From Vibrio agarivorans (lineage in GTDB: Bacteria; Pseudomonadota; Gammaproteobacteria; Enterobacterales; Vibrionaceae): 64,000 nucleotides of DNA. Made by a program: the position numbers and the translations under genes. Positions 43,399 through 53,272 of the stretch are shown piece by piece. The stretch lies in contig NZ_JAUFQF010000004.1 of NCBI RefSeq assembly GCF_030409635.1, positions 2,390,241 through 2,454,240 on the forward strand, written 5' to 3'. Numbering within the stretch: the stretch's first letter is position 1; each line of letters opens with the position of its first letter. The notes beneath the pieces were generated by a model. That model did no database searches, had not been told where the DNA came from, and saw nothing but the letters and a program-made list of their open reading frames with translations.

Positions 43399-43421
43399 TT
43401 GTCATTCCCCAAAAAACAAGG

Positions 43422-43434
43422 GTGACAGCGTAAC
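43422..43434. promoter_or_regulatory. matS-like site (one mismatch) upstream of matP
   Basis: GTGACAGCGTAAC differs from GTGACRNYGTCAC at one base (A for C in the right arm). It lies 24-36 nt before the matP start codon, a place where bound MatP could affect its own transcription. Confidence 0.4.
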
Positions 43435-43627
43435 CCAAAATAGTCAGCATGTGAATATGAGTAAACAATAAAAGAGAGACTGATCAATAACTATTGTTGA
43501 GTTTTCTTTTAGTTACATTACGGTGAGCGGTATCAGGGCGAGTTTAGGAAACTTCGCGCATCTTCAAGCAGATACAGGTATAATCTTGCCCCAATAACAT
43601 GAAGATGTGATTTCAATTCGAGAATTT

Positions 43628-45334
43628 ATGAATCAAGAAACTTGGCAGTCCGTTTGCCCCCAGTACGATCAATACCAGTCGACTATTGACGCATTTGAAA
43701 CACTAACGCCCTGCTCCTTTATGAGCCTTCAGCGCCGCTTCTCACAAGCATTGAAGACATTCGCAATGCCATCACAAGCACGTAAACAAGGCGGTGTTTC
43801 TCGAATTTTATTGGTTAATGCACCTGACAACCCTGTATATTTTAACGAGGTTGTACAACAAGTGTGTTTATCGACTCAAGATGACGTAGTTGCATCTTCA
43901 TCCCTTGATTCTTTTGATATTTTTGGTAGTTACCGCGTCACAGAAAGTGGTGATATAGTTCACTCGAAAGGTGTTATCGAGCAGATTGAATCGGGGGTGT
44001 TGGTCTTAAGTGCTAACTTCTTGCTTGCAAATCCCCAGCAGTGGCTCACAGCGAAAGCGCTAGTTCTAGGAAAAGAGATCTCCCCGTTATGCTCTGACCG
44101 TCGATTTGGGAAAGAATCAGCGCCTAGACGCTCTCGCGACATGAAGCTGGTGATTGTTGGCGATAGAAATCAGTTCGCCGATCTTGAGTATTTAGATGAT
44201 GAAATTCACTCGGGCCTTGCACTCTTTAGTGAACTTGAGCTTGAAATTAATCTTAGTGAAACATCGATAGCCCTTTACTTAGGCTTTCTGCGTTGGCTTC
44301 AAGAATCCTATCATCTGCCCAAGCTGGAAAGTGATGCAATTCACACATTAATGATATCTGGTGCGCGCGAGACCGAAGACCAACGTTATATGCCACTCGG
44401 CTTGTTATGGCATGTTTCATTGCTTGAAGAAGCGTCGTTACGTGGTAACGGCAGCGTGATTACAGCTGAAGATATCGAAGGTGTTATTCAAGATAGACTG
44501 TATCGAGAGTCTTACCTGCCTGATCGTGCCCTGTCTGATATCCGTGACGGACAAGTGATCATCGAAACTGAGGGTGAGCAAGTTGGACAGGTAAACGGCC
44601 TCACCGTAATTGATGTTCCGGGTCACCCTCGCGCTTATGGCGAACCGGCGCGTATCTCTTGTGTTATTCACTTTGGTGATGGTGATATCTCTGATGTTGA
44701 GCGTAAAGCTGATCTTGGTGGCAATCTTCACGCTAAAGGCATGATGATCATGCAAGCATTCGTGAGCAGTGCATTGCAGCTCGAAGAGCCGTTACCCTAC
44801 TCTGCCTCGCTTGTTTTTGAGCAGTCTTACTGCGAAGTTGATGGTGATAGCGCCTCTCTTGCAGAGCTGTGTTGCTTTGTGAGTGCCTTGTCAGATTGCC
44901 CTATTAACCAGCAAATTGCTGTCACGGGCGCCGTTGATCAGTTTGGTCGTGTGCAAGCGGTTGGTGGACTCAATGAGAAAATTGAAGGCTTTTATCACGT
45001 CTGTCAGCATCAAGGCTTTACTGGTCATCAAGGTGTCATCTTACCTAAGTCTAATCTTAAACATCTCGCGTTAAACCGCGACGTGGTAGAAAGTATTCGT
45101 AAAGGTGAGTTCCATATTTGGTCTGTCTCAAGCGTTGACGAAGCCGTACCTATCTTGATGAACATCCCTTTTCGTCAAGACGAAAAGGCACAAGAACAAG
45201 CCGCTGGATCAGAACTTGACGAGTCAAACTCTGAACAAGAAACCGTATTGGGTAAGATTGCCGAACGTATCGAGGCGTTTGATAGACACTCTCACCCACT
45301 GTCACTATTTGAGCGCCTAAGAAGTTGGTTTTAA
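43628..45334 (+). CDS. Lon-related S16 family protease, YcbZ/LonH type
   Basis: This protein has 568 residues from the ATG at 43628; a GTG seven codons earlier also opens the frame but has a poorly spaced ribosome site. The N-terminal part is a degenerate AAA-like region without a proper Walker A. The C-terminal S16 protease domain (about 340-520) has the Ser-Lys dyad Ser408 (VDGDSAS) and Lys451 (GGLNEKIEG), 43 residues apart as in Lon. The substrate is unknown; members are linked to ribosome assembly or quality control in E. coli by context. The order matP, this gene, fabA is conserved with E. coli ycbZ. Confidence 0.9.
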   Translation: MNQETWQSVCPQYDQYQSTIDAFETLTPCSFMSLQRRFSQALKTFAMPSQARKQGGVSRILLVNAPDNPVYFNEVVQQVCLSTQDDVVASSSLDSFDIFGSYRVTESGDIVHSKGVIEQIESGVLVLSANFLLANPQQWLTAKALVLGKEISPLCSDRRFGKESAPRRSRDMKLVIVGDRNQFADLEYLDDEIHSGLALFSELELEINLSETSIALYLGFLRWLQESYHLPKLESDAIHTLMISGARETEDQRYMPLGLLWHVSLLEEASLRGNGSVITAEDIEGVIQDRLYRESYLPDRALSDIRDGQVIIETEGEQVGQVNGLTVIDVPGHPRAYGEPARISCVIHFGDGDISDVERKADLGGNLHAKGMMIMQAFVSSALQLEEPLPYSASLVFEQSYCEVDGDSASLAELCCFVSALSDCPINQQIAVTGAVDQFGRVQAVGGLNEKIEGFYHVCQHQGFTGHQGVILPKSNLKHLALNRDVVESIRKGEFHIWSVSSVDEAVPILMNIPFRQDEKAQEQAAGSELDESNSEQETVLGKIAERIEAFDRHSHPLSLFERLRSWF

Positions 45335-45445
45335 ACTAATAACCTGCTTGATAAGACAGTTTCGCACCTTTTCTACTGGTCGGTGTTGTTTAGCGTACAC
45401 GTGTTCTCTAAGATGCCTTAATCAACATTTGGAGTAGTAAGCAAA

Positions 45446-45964
45446 ATGCAAAACAAGAAAGAATCTTATAACCGCGAAGACCTATTATTATCAAGCCAAG
45501 GCGAACTGTTTGGCCCAGGTTATCCTCAACTTCCAGCGCCAAACATGTTGATGATGGATCGCGTCACTAAGATGTCTGAAACTGAAGGTGATTACGGTAA
45601 AGGTCTTATTCTTGCTGAACTTGATATCACCCCTGACCTATGGTTCTTCGATTGTCACTTTCCGGGTGACCCAGTAATGCCTGGTTGTTTGGGCCTGGAT
45701 GCTATGTGGCAGTTGGTTGGTTTCTTCCTTGGCTGGGTTGGCGGCAAAGGTAAAGGTCGTGCATTAGGTGTTGGTGAAGTGAAATTTACCGGGCAAATCC
45801 TTCCTACGGCGAAAAAAGTGACGTATGAAATTCACATGAAGCGTGTTGTTAACCGTAAGCTTGTGATGGGTCTAGCAGATGGCCGCGTTCTTGTAGATGG
45901 TAAAGAAATTTACGTAGCGAAAGATCTGAAAGTCGGTCTTTTCCAAGATACATCAGCGTTCTAA
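45446..45964 (+). CDS. fabA: 3-hydroxydecanoyl-ACP dehydratase/isomerase FabA
   Basis: FabA dehydrates 3-hydroxydecanoyl-ACP and isomerises trans-2 to cis-3-decenoyl-ACP, the branch point for unsaturated fatty acids. The 172-residue hotdog-fold enzyme shows the catalytic pair His71 ([14 protein letters not shown]) and Asp85 (CLGLDAMWQ). GGAG precedes the start. The gene is 111 nt after the protease gene and is followed by a strong hairpin terminator. I cannot point to a FadR or FabR operator with confidence. Confidence 0.97.
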   Translation: MQNKKESYNREDLLLSSQGELFGPGYPQLPAPNMLMMDRVTKMSETEGDYGKGLILAELDITPDLWFFDCHFPGDPVMPGCLGLDAMWQLVGFFLGWVGGKGKGRALGVGEVKFTGQILPTAKKVTYEIHMKRVVNRKLVMGLADGRVLVDGKEIYVAKDLKVGLFQDTSAF

Positions 45965-46047
45965 AGTCGTAACTTTGTCTTATTGCAGTTAGGCTCAAAC
46001 ATTGCATTAGCTAACGACACGATAGATATATGTATCGCCAAAAGCAC

Positions 46048-46069
46048 CAAGGCCCCTTTCGGGGCCTTG
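46048..46069. terminator. Hairpin terminator between fabA and rmf
   Basis: CAAGGCCCC (46048-46056) and GGGGCCTTG (46061-46069) form a 9-bp perfect stem with a TTTC tetraloop. The T-tract is weak on the plus strand (ATTCTCTC) and moderate on the minus strand, so it may serve both convergent genes. Confidence 0.8.
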
Positions 46070-46101
46070 ATTCTCTCAATTCTATAAATTAAACACGTAT
46101 T

Positions 46102-46275
46102 CTATCTGTATAGGCCTGCGTTTTTATCGTCCCTTGCGTCTCGCCAACCACCTAACCAATACGATTTCGCTTCCATTTGCTGATATGGACATTCCTCGGA
46201 AGAGCGTCCATTCAATCCAGCTTTGTATCCTTGCGAATGTGCTCTTTCGTTGCGATCTCGCTTTTGTCTCTTCAT
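46102..46275 (-). CDS. rmf: Ribosome modulation factor RMF
   Basis: RMF dimerises 70S ribosomes into inactive 100S particles in stationary phase. The chosen ATG at 46275 gives the usual compact protein of 57 residues starting MKRQKRDRNERAHSQGYKAG and containing the conserved CPY...KSYWLGGWRDAR block. The frame is open 29 codons further upstream, but that extension does not look like RMF. GAGG lies 9 nt before the start. In E. coli rmf also follows fabA. Confidence 0.95.
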   Translation of the reverse strand: MKRQKRDRNERAHSQGYKAGLNGRSSEECPYQQMEAKSYWLGGWRDARDDKNAGLYR

Positions 46276-46499
46276 TATGTCGTCCTCTTTAACGTACAGT
46301 TTGTTCACGTTGAGATGACAACCAAAGTAATGCGGGTCTCCCACTGTACTTGGCATCAGCAATAAATAAAGACTGAGTCACAGCAGCCTTTTTATACCTA
46401 CCAAGTGAAAGAACCTCCCTTTGGTATCGGCATCAACTTTCATGAAGTTTTTGTGACTACCCTTTAACAATCGTACAAAATCCGCCGAGATACAAGATA

Positions 46500-46536
46500 T
46501 AAAAAAAGCACGCTGTCATTTATGTGAGAGCGTGCT
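46500..46536 (-). terminator. Rho-independent terminator after the DUF3466 gene
   Basis: AGCACGCT and AGCGTGCT (46507-46536) pair on the minus strand around a 14-nt loop and are followed by TTTTTTT. It lies 18 nt after the stop. Confidence 0.88.
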
Positions 46537-46553
46537 CTAATTGAAAAAAAAGA

Positions 46554-48314
46554 TTATTTTCTACGGAACCCGAGGAATCCAAGTGCCGCAAGGAACAGCC
46601 AACCGAATCCTGCGCCTTGGCGTTCAACTGGTGGATCGTTCACGCCACGAGGGTTGATGGTTGGTGTACCATCTTCCGTTTCCAGTGACGCTGGATTTGG
46701 GACTAGCTTTACCGCCACTACTTGTTCGTCTACTTGTCTATTTCCACAGTACGAGTTGTGGGTCGTATCATCGTAGCCGTCGGGACAGTAAATAGCTGTT
46801 GCAGAGATAACGCCAGCGTCGTTGATATCTGTAGCCGAGATTATTCTATAGTTATTGTTCTCACTATTTGGATCGCCGCTATTGGTTAAATCATCTAACA
46901 GCCATGCTGAGTTTCTATAAAGACTGGCACGAGAGCTTGTTTCCGCAGGTACTGTATAAATAAAACCTCGACGGCGACGTGGTTGTCCGTCATTCTCTCG
47001 AGCTTGAGTTGCATCTATTGAACCAACCAACTCATTAAAATTATTTATAGAGCCAAGTTCTGCACCAACGCCATCAAAGAAAATGCTCTGTCCATAATTT
47101 TGAAGGAATGTTGCAGACAACCCATCAGAAGTTATGTCTTCCACCACAAATGGCTTATTTGCCGCCGCACCATTTTGGGGCCGACTGCCGTATAGTTTAG
47201 CTTCACCGATGGCAATGCCGTTATCATTTACAGAAACAAGTTGTGTATTACTATGGACAACATCACCATCTGAATTTTTAGCTCTGGCACCACTGACAAG
47301 TTTTGTCCCTACGAAGTCACCGTCATCGTTGTATTCAAACACCGTTGCTTCGTAATAGTTATTATTACTATCTTGTGTGTTATAGCCAACACCATAAAGC
47401 TTTCCGTCTATTTCGACTAAATCAAAAATGTTCCCCTGAGCCAAACGCTCTCCATCTTTAGATTTACCACTTCCCCAACTTGCAACTTCGAATACTTCGA
47501 AAGTTTTTCCACCATCGATGCTACGCCAAAGAGTCCCTTGACTATTGAAGAAATTACCATTGGTATTGCTACTAGCTTCAAAAGCACTACTGCCACTAAT
47601 GTAAACAGTACCTTCCTCGCTTATATATTTTGACCAAGCCCTAGTTTCTGTGGCCAATTCATCTTCATTTTCAGGCGCTGGTAGGGTTGGAACAGATTGT
47701 ATATCTCTTCGTGGTGTAGATACACTATTCGCAGCAGAGTTACTTTGAATCCCAATCGGAATCCCCATCTGATCTAATGAATTAATTGCGTTATTATGAC
47801 CTGTATTGACATATTCTGAGCTATCTCCTTCTATAAACGCGAGGTTTATAAGGCTACTTTCACCGTTAACGTCATCCCGCCAAGCGTTCCAGTACTCACT
47901 AGCCCAGCTTTCACAGGTTGAGTATAAGCGTTCACGGTAACAATAACTTTTGAAGCTATCGTAGTCTTCGATATAACCAAATGAAGCATCCATCGCGAAA
48001 GGAACTTCCTCTCGAATACTCCAGCCTTCAACCGAATTCTTAATCTCACCCGCAGCAGCATAATCATTACAAAGGATTGAAAAATCTTCAGATACAAAGC
48101 ATCCAAGATTCCCCATGTTATTTATATCAGTACTTGAAGATGCTTGAATTGCCACGCCAAAAACATCAGCACTATCATAACTGTTTTGTAAATCATTAGG
48201 CACTTCAACAGGAACAACGTTATACATAGGCTGTATCACTGTTTCCGCCTTAGCGGCAAATGCTGAAAGTAGCGCTGTCGTCACTACACTCAACTTAAAT
48301 TTTGTACTACTCAT
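46554..48314 (-). CDS. DUF3466 family secreted protein with GlyGly-CTERM-like tail
   Basis: This 586-residue protein has a signal peptide (about 1-23) and a large extracytoplasmic region that resembles a beta-propeller-like repeat family (DUF3466), with GTLWRSIDGGKTFEVF and several DI.D.G.I....Y repeats. The C-terminal 23 residues carry a Gly-rich stretch, a hydrophobic helix (FGWLFLAALGFLG) and the basic FRRK end, which is the layout of a GlyGly-CTERM signal processed by rhombosortase for type II secreted surface proteins. The function is unknown. It is preceded at 3 nt by the end of uup, so it may be partly co-transcribed. Confidence 0.8.
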   Translation of the reverse strand: MSSTKFKLSVVTTALLSAFAAKAETVIQPMYNVVPVEVPNDLQNSYDSADVFGVAIQASSSTDINNMGNLGCFVSEDFSILCNDYAAAGEIKNSVEGWSIREEVPFAMDASFGYIEDYDSFKSYCYRERLYSTCESWASEYWNAWRDDVNGESSLINLAFIEGDSSEYVNTGHNNAINSLDQMGIPIGIQSNSAANSVSTPRRDIQSVPTLPAPENEDELATETRAWSKYISEEGTVYISGSSAFEASSNTNGNFFNSQGTLWRSIDGGKTFEVFEVASWGSGKSKDGERLAQGNIFDLVEIDGKLYGVGYNTQDSNNNYYEATVFEYNDDGDFVGTKLVSGARAKNSDGDVVHSNTQLVSVNDNGIAIGEAKLYGSRPQNGAAANKPFVVEDITSDGLSATFLQNYGQSIFFDGVGAELGSINNFNELVGSIDATQARENDGQPRRRRGFIYTVPAETSSRASLYRNSAWLLDDLTNSGDPNSENNNYRIISATDINDAGVISATAIYCPDGYDDTTHNSYCGNRQVDEQVVAVKLVPNPASLETEDGTPTINPRGVNDPPVERQGAGFGWLFLAALGFLGFRRK

Positions 48315-48317
48315 TAA

Positions 48318-50237
48318 TTAACTTTCCTGTTGCATTGCTTCGAGCTCATCCCAGCGCTCAAACGCAATTTCCAGCTCTTCTTCAAGTTTAGCTAGTTTGT
48401 CTAAAATCGGTTGAGTTACTTCAACACCTTTGCTGAAAAACTCCGGATTGTTCACTTGCTCTTGCATCTCGCCGATGTCACTTTCTAGTTGCTCAAGCTT
48501 TTGCGGTAAGGCTTCTAACTCTCGTTGCAGTTTATAAGATAACTTCTTGGACTTACCTTGTTTTACTGTCGTTTTGGGAGTTGAGTCAACCACCTTTTCA
48601 ACTTTCGCTGGCTTTTCATACGCAGCGCGGCTTGCTTTTACTTGTTCGCGTTGCTGCTGCGCATCGTGATACCCACCAACAAACTCTTCGATAACGCCAT
48701 TACCTTCAAAAATCCAACTTGAAGTGACGGTATTATCAACGAACTGACGGTCGTGACTAACCAAAAGCAAAGTACCCTGATAATTGGCAAGCAAATCTTC
48801 TAAAAGTTCCAAAGTTTCGATATCTAAGTCGTTAGTTGGTTCATCTAGAATCAATAAGTTGTTTGAACGAAGGAAAATACGCGCAAGAAGCAAGCGGTTC
48901 TTCTCACCCCCTGATAACGCTTTTACGGGCGTACGTGCACGTTTTGGTGAGAATAGGAAATCTTGTAAGTAACTTAAGGCATGACGCTGACGGCCACCGA
49001 CCATGACTTCTTGCTTACCATCCGCTAGATTGTCGATAACGGTTTTTTCAGGATCGAGAATCTCACGATATTGGTCGAAATACGCGACTTCTAACTTGGT
49101 TCCGCAATGCAGGTTGCCTTCTGTCGGTTCTAAGTTACCCAGTAGCAATTTAAGTAGCGTACTTTTACCGCATCCATTAGGACCAATCAGTGCAATACGG
49201 TCGCCGCGCATGATGTTAAACGTGAAGTTATTAACAATTGTTTTGCCATCAAAGTCAAAGCCAAGGTTATTGGCTTCAAAGACAATTTTGCCCGAGCGAG
49301 CCGCATCATCAATTCGGATATTCGCCTTACCCTGCACTTCTCGACGGTCTTTGCGCTCTTCACGCAGCGCTTTTAGTGCACGCACACGGCCTTCGTTACG
49401 AGTTCGTCGAGCTTTGATGCCTTGGCGAATCCATACCTCTTCTTGAGCCAGTTTCTTGTCGAATTCAGCGTTTTGCATCTCTTCAACGCGCAACATCTCA
49501 TCTTTTTCTACCAGGTAATTTTCATAGTCACCTGGGAATGAGCTCAGTGCGCCGCGGTCGAGATCGACAATACGAGTCGACATAGATTTGATAAATGTAC
49601 GGTCGTGAGAGATAAAAATGATCGAACCGCGGAAGTCTTTTAAGAAGCCTTCTAGCCACTCAATGGTTGTTACATCAAGGTGGTTGGTTGGCTCGTCAAG
49701 CAGCAAAACGTCTGGATCGCGAACCAAAGCGCGCGCTAATGCTGCTTTGCGTTGCCATCCGCCTGACAAATCTGACAGTTTTGTATGGCCATCTAACTTC
49801 AGCGCAGCCAACACGTTCTTAATACGGTCTTCAAAACGCCACGCACCCGAGTGTTCTAGCTGCTCTTGTGTGTTGGCTAATCGCTTAATATTAGTTTCAG
49901 TTGGCTCAACCGCAACAAGATCGAGAAGATCTTGATAGATCTTGAGTTGTTCGCCGACCTCAGCCAAGCCCTTGGCTACGTAGTCGTAAACCGTGCCTTG
50001 TTCGTTACGTGGTGGGTCTTGCTCTAAGCGAGAAACAACCACATCTTGGGTAATATTCAGCTTACCATCATCAAGCAGTACTTCACCTGAAAGTACCTTC
50101 ATTAAGGTTGATTTACCTGCACCGTTGCGTCCCACAAGACACACGCGCTCGTTTTCTTGTAGAGCAAAATCAACATGATCAAGTAAGGGGTGATCGCCAA
50201 AGCCTAACAGGCCATTATGAATCGTAAGTAATGCCAT
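48318..50237 (-). CDS. uup: ABC-F ATPase Uup
   Basis: This 639-residue cytosolic protein has two ABC domains without membrane segments. The first has GRNGAGKST (about 35) and VLLLDEPTNHLD (about 180). The second has GPNGCGKST (about 352), SGGEKNRLLLARI and LLILDEPTNDLD (about 455). The arm linker lies between, and a C-terminal coiled-coil DNA-binding domain is at about 555-635. ABC-F proteins act on the ribosome, and Uup also influences precise transposon excision. The start overlaps the end of the glutaredoxin gene by 23 nt. Confidence 0.93.
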   Translation of the reverse strand: MALLTIHNGLLGFGDHPLLDHVDFALQENERVCLVGRNGAGKSTLMKVLSGEVLLDDGKLNITQDVVVSRLEQDPPRNEQGTVYDYVAKGLAEVGEQLKIYQDLLDLVAVEPTETNIKRLANTQEQLEHSGAWRFEDRIKNVLAALKLDGHTKLSDLSGGWQRKAALARALVRDPDVLLLDEPTNHLDVTTIEWLEGFLKDFRGSIIFISHDRTFIKSMSTRIVDLDRGALSSFPGDYENYLVEKDEMLRVEEMQNAEFDKKLAQEEVWIRQGIKARRTRNEGRVRALKALREERKDRREVQGKANIRIDDAARSGKIVFEANNLGFDFDGKTIVNNFTFNIMRGDRIALIGPNGCGKSTLLKLLLGNLEPTEGNLHCGTKLEVAYFDQYREILDPEKTVIDNLADGKQEVMVGGRQRHALSYLQDFLFSPKRARTPVKALSGGEKNRLLLARIFLRSNNLLILDEPTNDLDIETLELLEDLLANYQGTLLLVSHDRQFVDNTVTSSWIFEGNGVIEEFVGGYHDAQQQREQVKASRAAYEKPAKVEKVVDSTPKTTVKQGKSKKLSYKLQRELEALPQKLEQLESDIGEMQEQVNNPEFFSKGVEVTQPILDKLAKLEEELEIAFERWDELEAMQQES

Positions 50238-50460
50238 TTGCTGTTAACCATTGTGCTAAACCGGCAGCGTCAAACGGCCAATTTAGTTCATTATCATTGA
50301 AATTGAGTACAGGAATCGTGACGCCGTAACGCAAAAAGAGCGTGTCATCAAACGCAATATCGATTATGTCGACAGAACCGTCGAGCCCTGCATCTTTGAG
50401 AAGTGAGAAGGCTTGCTCACACAAGTGGCAGCCTTCTGTACTGAATAGTTTAAGTTTCAT
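50215..50460 (-). CDS. Glutaredoxin family protein
   Basis: This 81-residue thioredoxin-fold protein has the redox motif CHLC (Cys11 and Cys14 in STEGCHLCEQA) and the cis-Pro in VTIPVL. It is of the short DUF836/glutaredoxin-like type. The reducing partner and substrate are unknown. It sits 16 nt after rlmKL and overlaps uup by 23 nt, forming an rlmKL-glutaredoxin-uup operon. Confidence 0.85.
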   Translation of the reverse strand: MKLKLFSTEGCHLCEQAFSLLKDAGLDGSVDIIDIAFDDTLFLRYGVTIPVLNFNDNELNWPFDAAGLAQWLTANGITYDS

Positions 50461-50476
50461 CCCTGAAGCGCCCTAC

Positions 50477-52612
50477 TTACTTGTGCGTAATGATCCAACA
50501 GTTGTGGATGTGTTTATTACGACCAAAATCAAGTGGCAGTGTTTGGTGCGAAATGTTTTGGGCTTTTAATCCAAGCTCACTGATTGCATCCATGTCCATC
50601 TTGAAGTGACGTTTGTTGTTAGAGAACACAATCGTGCCCTGCTCAGTCAATAAACGCTTCAAGTTAGTCATTAACTGTATGTGGTCACGTTGAACATCAA
50701 ATGTCTGTTCCATGCGTTTTGAGTTCGAGAACGTTGGTGGATCGATAAAGATAAGATCATATTGACCATTCTCATTGTTTAACCACTGCAAGCAATCGGC
50801 TTGAATGTATTGGTGCTGACGACCGACTTGTCCATTGAGTGCCATGTTGTCTTTCGCCCACTGAAGGTAGGTTTTCGACATATCAACTGTTGTGGTCGAC
50901 TTCGCGCCACCCATAGCCGCATGAACGGTTGCAGAACCGGTGTAAGCAAATAAGTTCAAAAAGGTTTTGCCTTGTGCAAGTTCACCTAGTTTACGTCGGG
51001 TAATCTTATGATCGAGGAACAGTCCGGTATCAAGATAGTCATGTAGGTTAACGATCAGCTTTACGCCGTATTCGTTGACGTGCATCGTGTCTGATTGTTG
51101 AGAGAGCTTTTCGTACTGTGAGCGACCTTTTTGTTTTTCACGAGTTTTCAAGATGACTTTGTTCGCGTCTGTGCCCGTGACTTCAATTGCCGCACGAATA
51201 ATATCCGTCAGGCGACGTTTCGCCTTTTCTGGCGGAATGTTTTTCGGCGCTGCATATTCTTGAATCACCAGGTGATCTAGGTAAATATCAATCGCGACAT
51301 TGTATTCAGGCAGGTCGGCATCATAAATACGGTAACAATCTAACTGTTCTTTCTTAGCCCATTTACCAATCTTGCCGATATTCTTTTTCAGTCGGTTTGC
51401 AAAATCGGGCGCGATTGAAGAAGCATTATTGTTGCTTTCACCGCCTTTTGTGTCACCTTCGATTGCTGCACGTGCGGTAATCGAGTAGTTTTTTTGGTGA
51501 CACGGTAACGCACCATTGTTCAGCTTGAACTGTTTATCAGCACGCATGCGCAAACAGCTGAGCAAATCATCAGAGCTTGAGAAGATAGACGCATGGCAAC
51601 CACCAAACTCAGCTTTCAGTTGCGCACCAAATGCAGTGTAAAGCGCAATCAGACCCGGATGTGTGCCAAGTCGTTCACCATACGGCGGGTTACAAATCAC
51701 AGTACCTTCTTCAAAGTTAGCTGGACGCTTCACTAGCGCCGCATCGCCCTTTTCAAAAGTGATGAGAGACTCAACACCTGCACGTCGTGCATTATCGCGC
51801 GCCGTTTTCAATACGCGAGTGTCGTTATCAAAGCCGTAAAAACGCGCAGTCACCTTTTTGATGCCGCGACGAGCTTGAACTGACGCTTCAGATTTGATCT
51901 CTGCCCACATTTCAGCATCGAAGTCTTCAAGCGCTTCAAAGCTCCAGTATTTACGCATCACACCAGGCGCCATGTTAGCTGCCAGCATAGCCGCTTCAAT
52001 CAGCAACGTACCTGAACCACACATAGGATCGAGAAGGGGATTATCAAACTCCCAACCACTGCGCTGTACAATCGCACTTGCAAGCGTCTCTCGCAGAGGA
52101 GCACGGCCTGATTCGGTACGGTAGCCGCGCTGATGCAAGCCGCTACCCACCATATCAATACCTAAAATAGCGTTGTCACGGTGAAGACGCACGTGAATGC
52201 GGAGATCAGGTTGATCTTTGCTGATCGATGGCCTGGTTAAGTTCTTCTTCTCGAAAGAATCCACAATCGCATCTTTGACCTTCATTGCACCGTATTGACT
52301 GTTGCGGATCTCACGGTTTGTACCGTTGAAATCAACAACGATAGTTTTCGAGCCGTGAAAGTGATTCGCCCAGTTGATCGCATTCACCGATAGGTATAAA
52401 TCCATGTCGTCTTGACAGCGGAACTCAGAAAGCACGCGCACAAAACGAGAAGCTAGCCTGCTCCACAAACAGCAGCGATACACCTGTTCTAGTGTCGCTT
52501 TAAATTTCACACCAGCTTGAACCGGTTTTGGGTTTTCAATGCCCAGTTTTGCTAGTTCATCAGCCAATAGGTTTTCGAGACCGTTTGATGTCACTGCGAG
52601 GTATTGATGCAT
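50477..52612 (-). CDS. rlmL: Bifunctional 23S rRNA methyltransferase RlmKL
   Basis: This 711-residue SAM-dependent enzyme makes m2G2445 (RlmL half) and m7G2069 (RlmK half) in 23S rRNA. It has an N-terminal THUMP domain (about 45-155) and the RlmL catalytic NPPYGERLG (about 310). The second Rossmann domain has [19 protein letters not shown] (about 545) and the [11 protein letters not shown] block (about 620). The ATG at 52612 gives the normal start ([11 protein letters not shown]); an in-frame TTG five codons earlier is less likely. No strong ribosome site is visible. Small ORFs lie in the 660 nt upstream. Confidence 0.95.
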   Translation of the reverse strand: MHQYLAVTSNGLENLLADELAKLGIENPKPVQAGVKFKATLEQVYRCCLWSRLASRFVRVLSEFRCQDDMDLYLSVNAINWANHFHGSKTIVVDFNGTNREIRNSQYGAMKVKDAIVDSFEKKNLTRPSISKDQPDLRIHVRLHRDNAILGIDMVGSGLHQRGYRTESGRAPLRETLASAIVQRSGWEFDNPLLDPMCGSGTLLIEAAMLAANMAPGVMRKYWSFEALEDFDAEMWAEIKSEASVQARRGIKKVTARFYGFDNDTRVLKTARDNARRAGVESLITFEKGDAALVKRPANFEEGTVICNPPYGERLGTHPGLIALYTAFGAQLKAEFGGCHASIFSSSDDLLSCLRMRADKQFKLNNGALPCHQKNYSITARAAIEGDTKGGESNNNASSIAPDFANRLKKNIGKIGKWAKKEQLDCYRIYDADLPEYNVAIDIYLDHLVIQEYAAPKNIPPEKAKRRLTDIIRAAIEVTGTDANKVILKTREKQKGRSQYEKLSQQSDTMHVNEYGVKLIVNLHDYLDTGLFLDHKITRRKLGELAQGKTFLNLFAYTGSATVHAAMGGAKSTTTVDMSKTYLQWAKDNMALNGQVGRQHQYIQADCLQWLNNENGQYDLIFIDPPTFSNSKRMEQTFDVQRDHIQLMTNLKRLLTEQGTIVFSNNKRHFKMDMDAISELGLKAQNISHQTLPLDFGRNKHIHNCWIITHK

Positions 52613-52718
52613 AAGAGATTCTTTCAAGGAAAATTTCCCAGATTATAACTGACATTGGTCTGGATTGATAAATTTACTCTCGGATTTGCCGTTTAGTTGC
52701 CTATCAAACAGTCAAATT

Positions 52719-52835
52719 TCATTCACGCGGCGAAATTACGCCCACTCCTGCTGTCCATTCAGGTTCATTTCTTCTCATTCGAGCGATTTCGCGCCTTAAC
52801 ACGAACTTTGCTGGCCTTAATAATACCATGTGCAT
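52719..52835 (-). CDS. Possible small ORF (38 aa) upstream of rlmKL
   Basis: The ORF begins MHMVLLRPAKFVLRRE and is very basic in its first half. AAGGAG lies 6 nt before the ATG, the best ribosome site in this gap, and an extended -10 promoter sits about 70 nt upstream. A second ORF of 41 codons (52765-52890) overlaps it in another frame but has no ribosome site. No family is recognised. It could be a small protein or a leader peptide read before rlmKL. Confidence 0.25.
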   Translation of the reverse strand: MHMVLLRPAKFVLRREIARMRRNEPEWTAGVGVISPRE

Positions 52836-53215
52836 AGAAGTCTCCTTGTCTCACAAGGGTTAATAGAGAAGCGAGTGCATACATATTCATTGCATAATTG
52901 GACTATACCAGGTGAAAATGTATGCTGTAATTTTTGTACAAAATACCCTTAAATGCGGAATTAATGGGTTTGTATGAAAAATTAGTGCGCTAAATTCATT
53001 CGCGAGTGGCTAATTTATTTTCTTAAATTTCTCTTTGGGTCACATTTGAGTGAGCACAAAACAAACGAGCCAAAGCGATTTTAACGAAACTATGGGTGTG
53101 ATATACGACTTGCAATGTGTCTAAAGCGGCGCTTTTCCGTTCGAACAGTCGGTATTAACGCGCAATAATTAATCATTTGTGGTGTTTGAAGGGGAAACGG
53201 AGAGAAGTAATAGAC

Positions 53216-53241
53216 AAAAAAATGCCGGCTAGTCTGCCGGC
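53216..53241 (-). terminator. Rho-independent terminator after zapC
   Basis: GCCGGC (53224-53229) and GCCGGC (53236-53241) pair around a 6-nt loop, and the minus strand continues ATTTTTTTG. It lies 32 nt after the zapC stop. Confidence 0.9.
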
Positions 53242-53272
53242 GGAAATCATCAAGGAGGAACGAATTTGATAC

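Larger units (their letters stand above)
52613..53272. other. 660-bp intergenic region between zapC and rlmKL
   Basis: It holds the zapC terminator at its right end and an AT-rich middle. On the minus strand there is an extended -10 (TGGTATAGT, 52902-52910) followed by two overlapping short ORFs, one with a good ribosome site. No tRNA, repeat family or longer gene is recognised. It is the largest gene-free gap in the window. Confidence 0.5.

Noticed and set aside
49003..49446. 147-codon plus-strand ORF inside uup
   Set aside because: It is antisense to a clear ABC-F gene, and its Ser/Arg-rich composition is typical of antisense frames.
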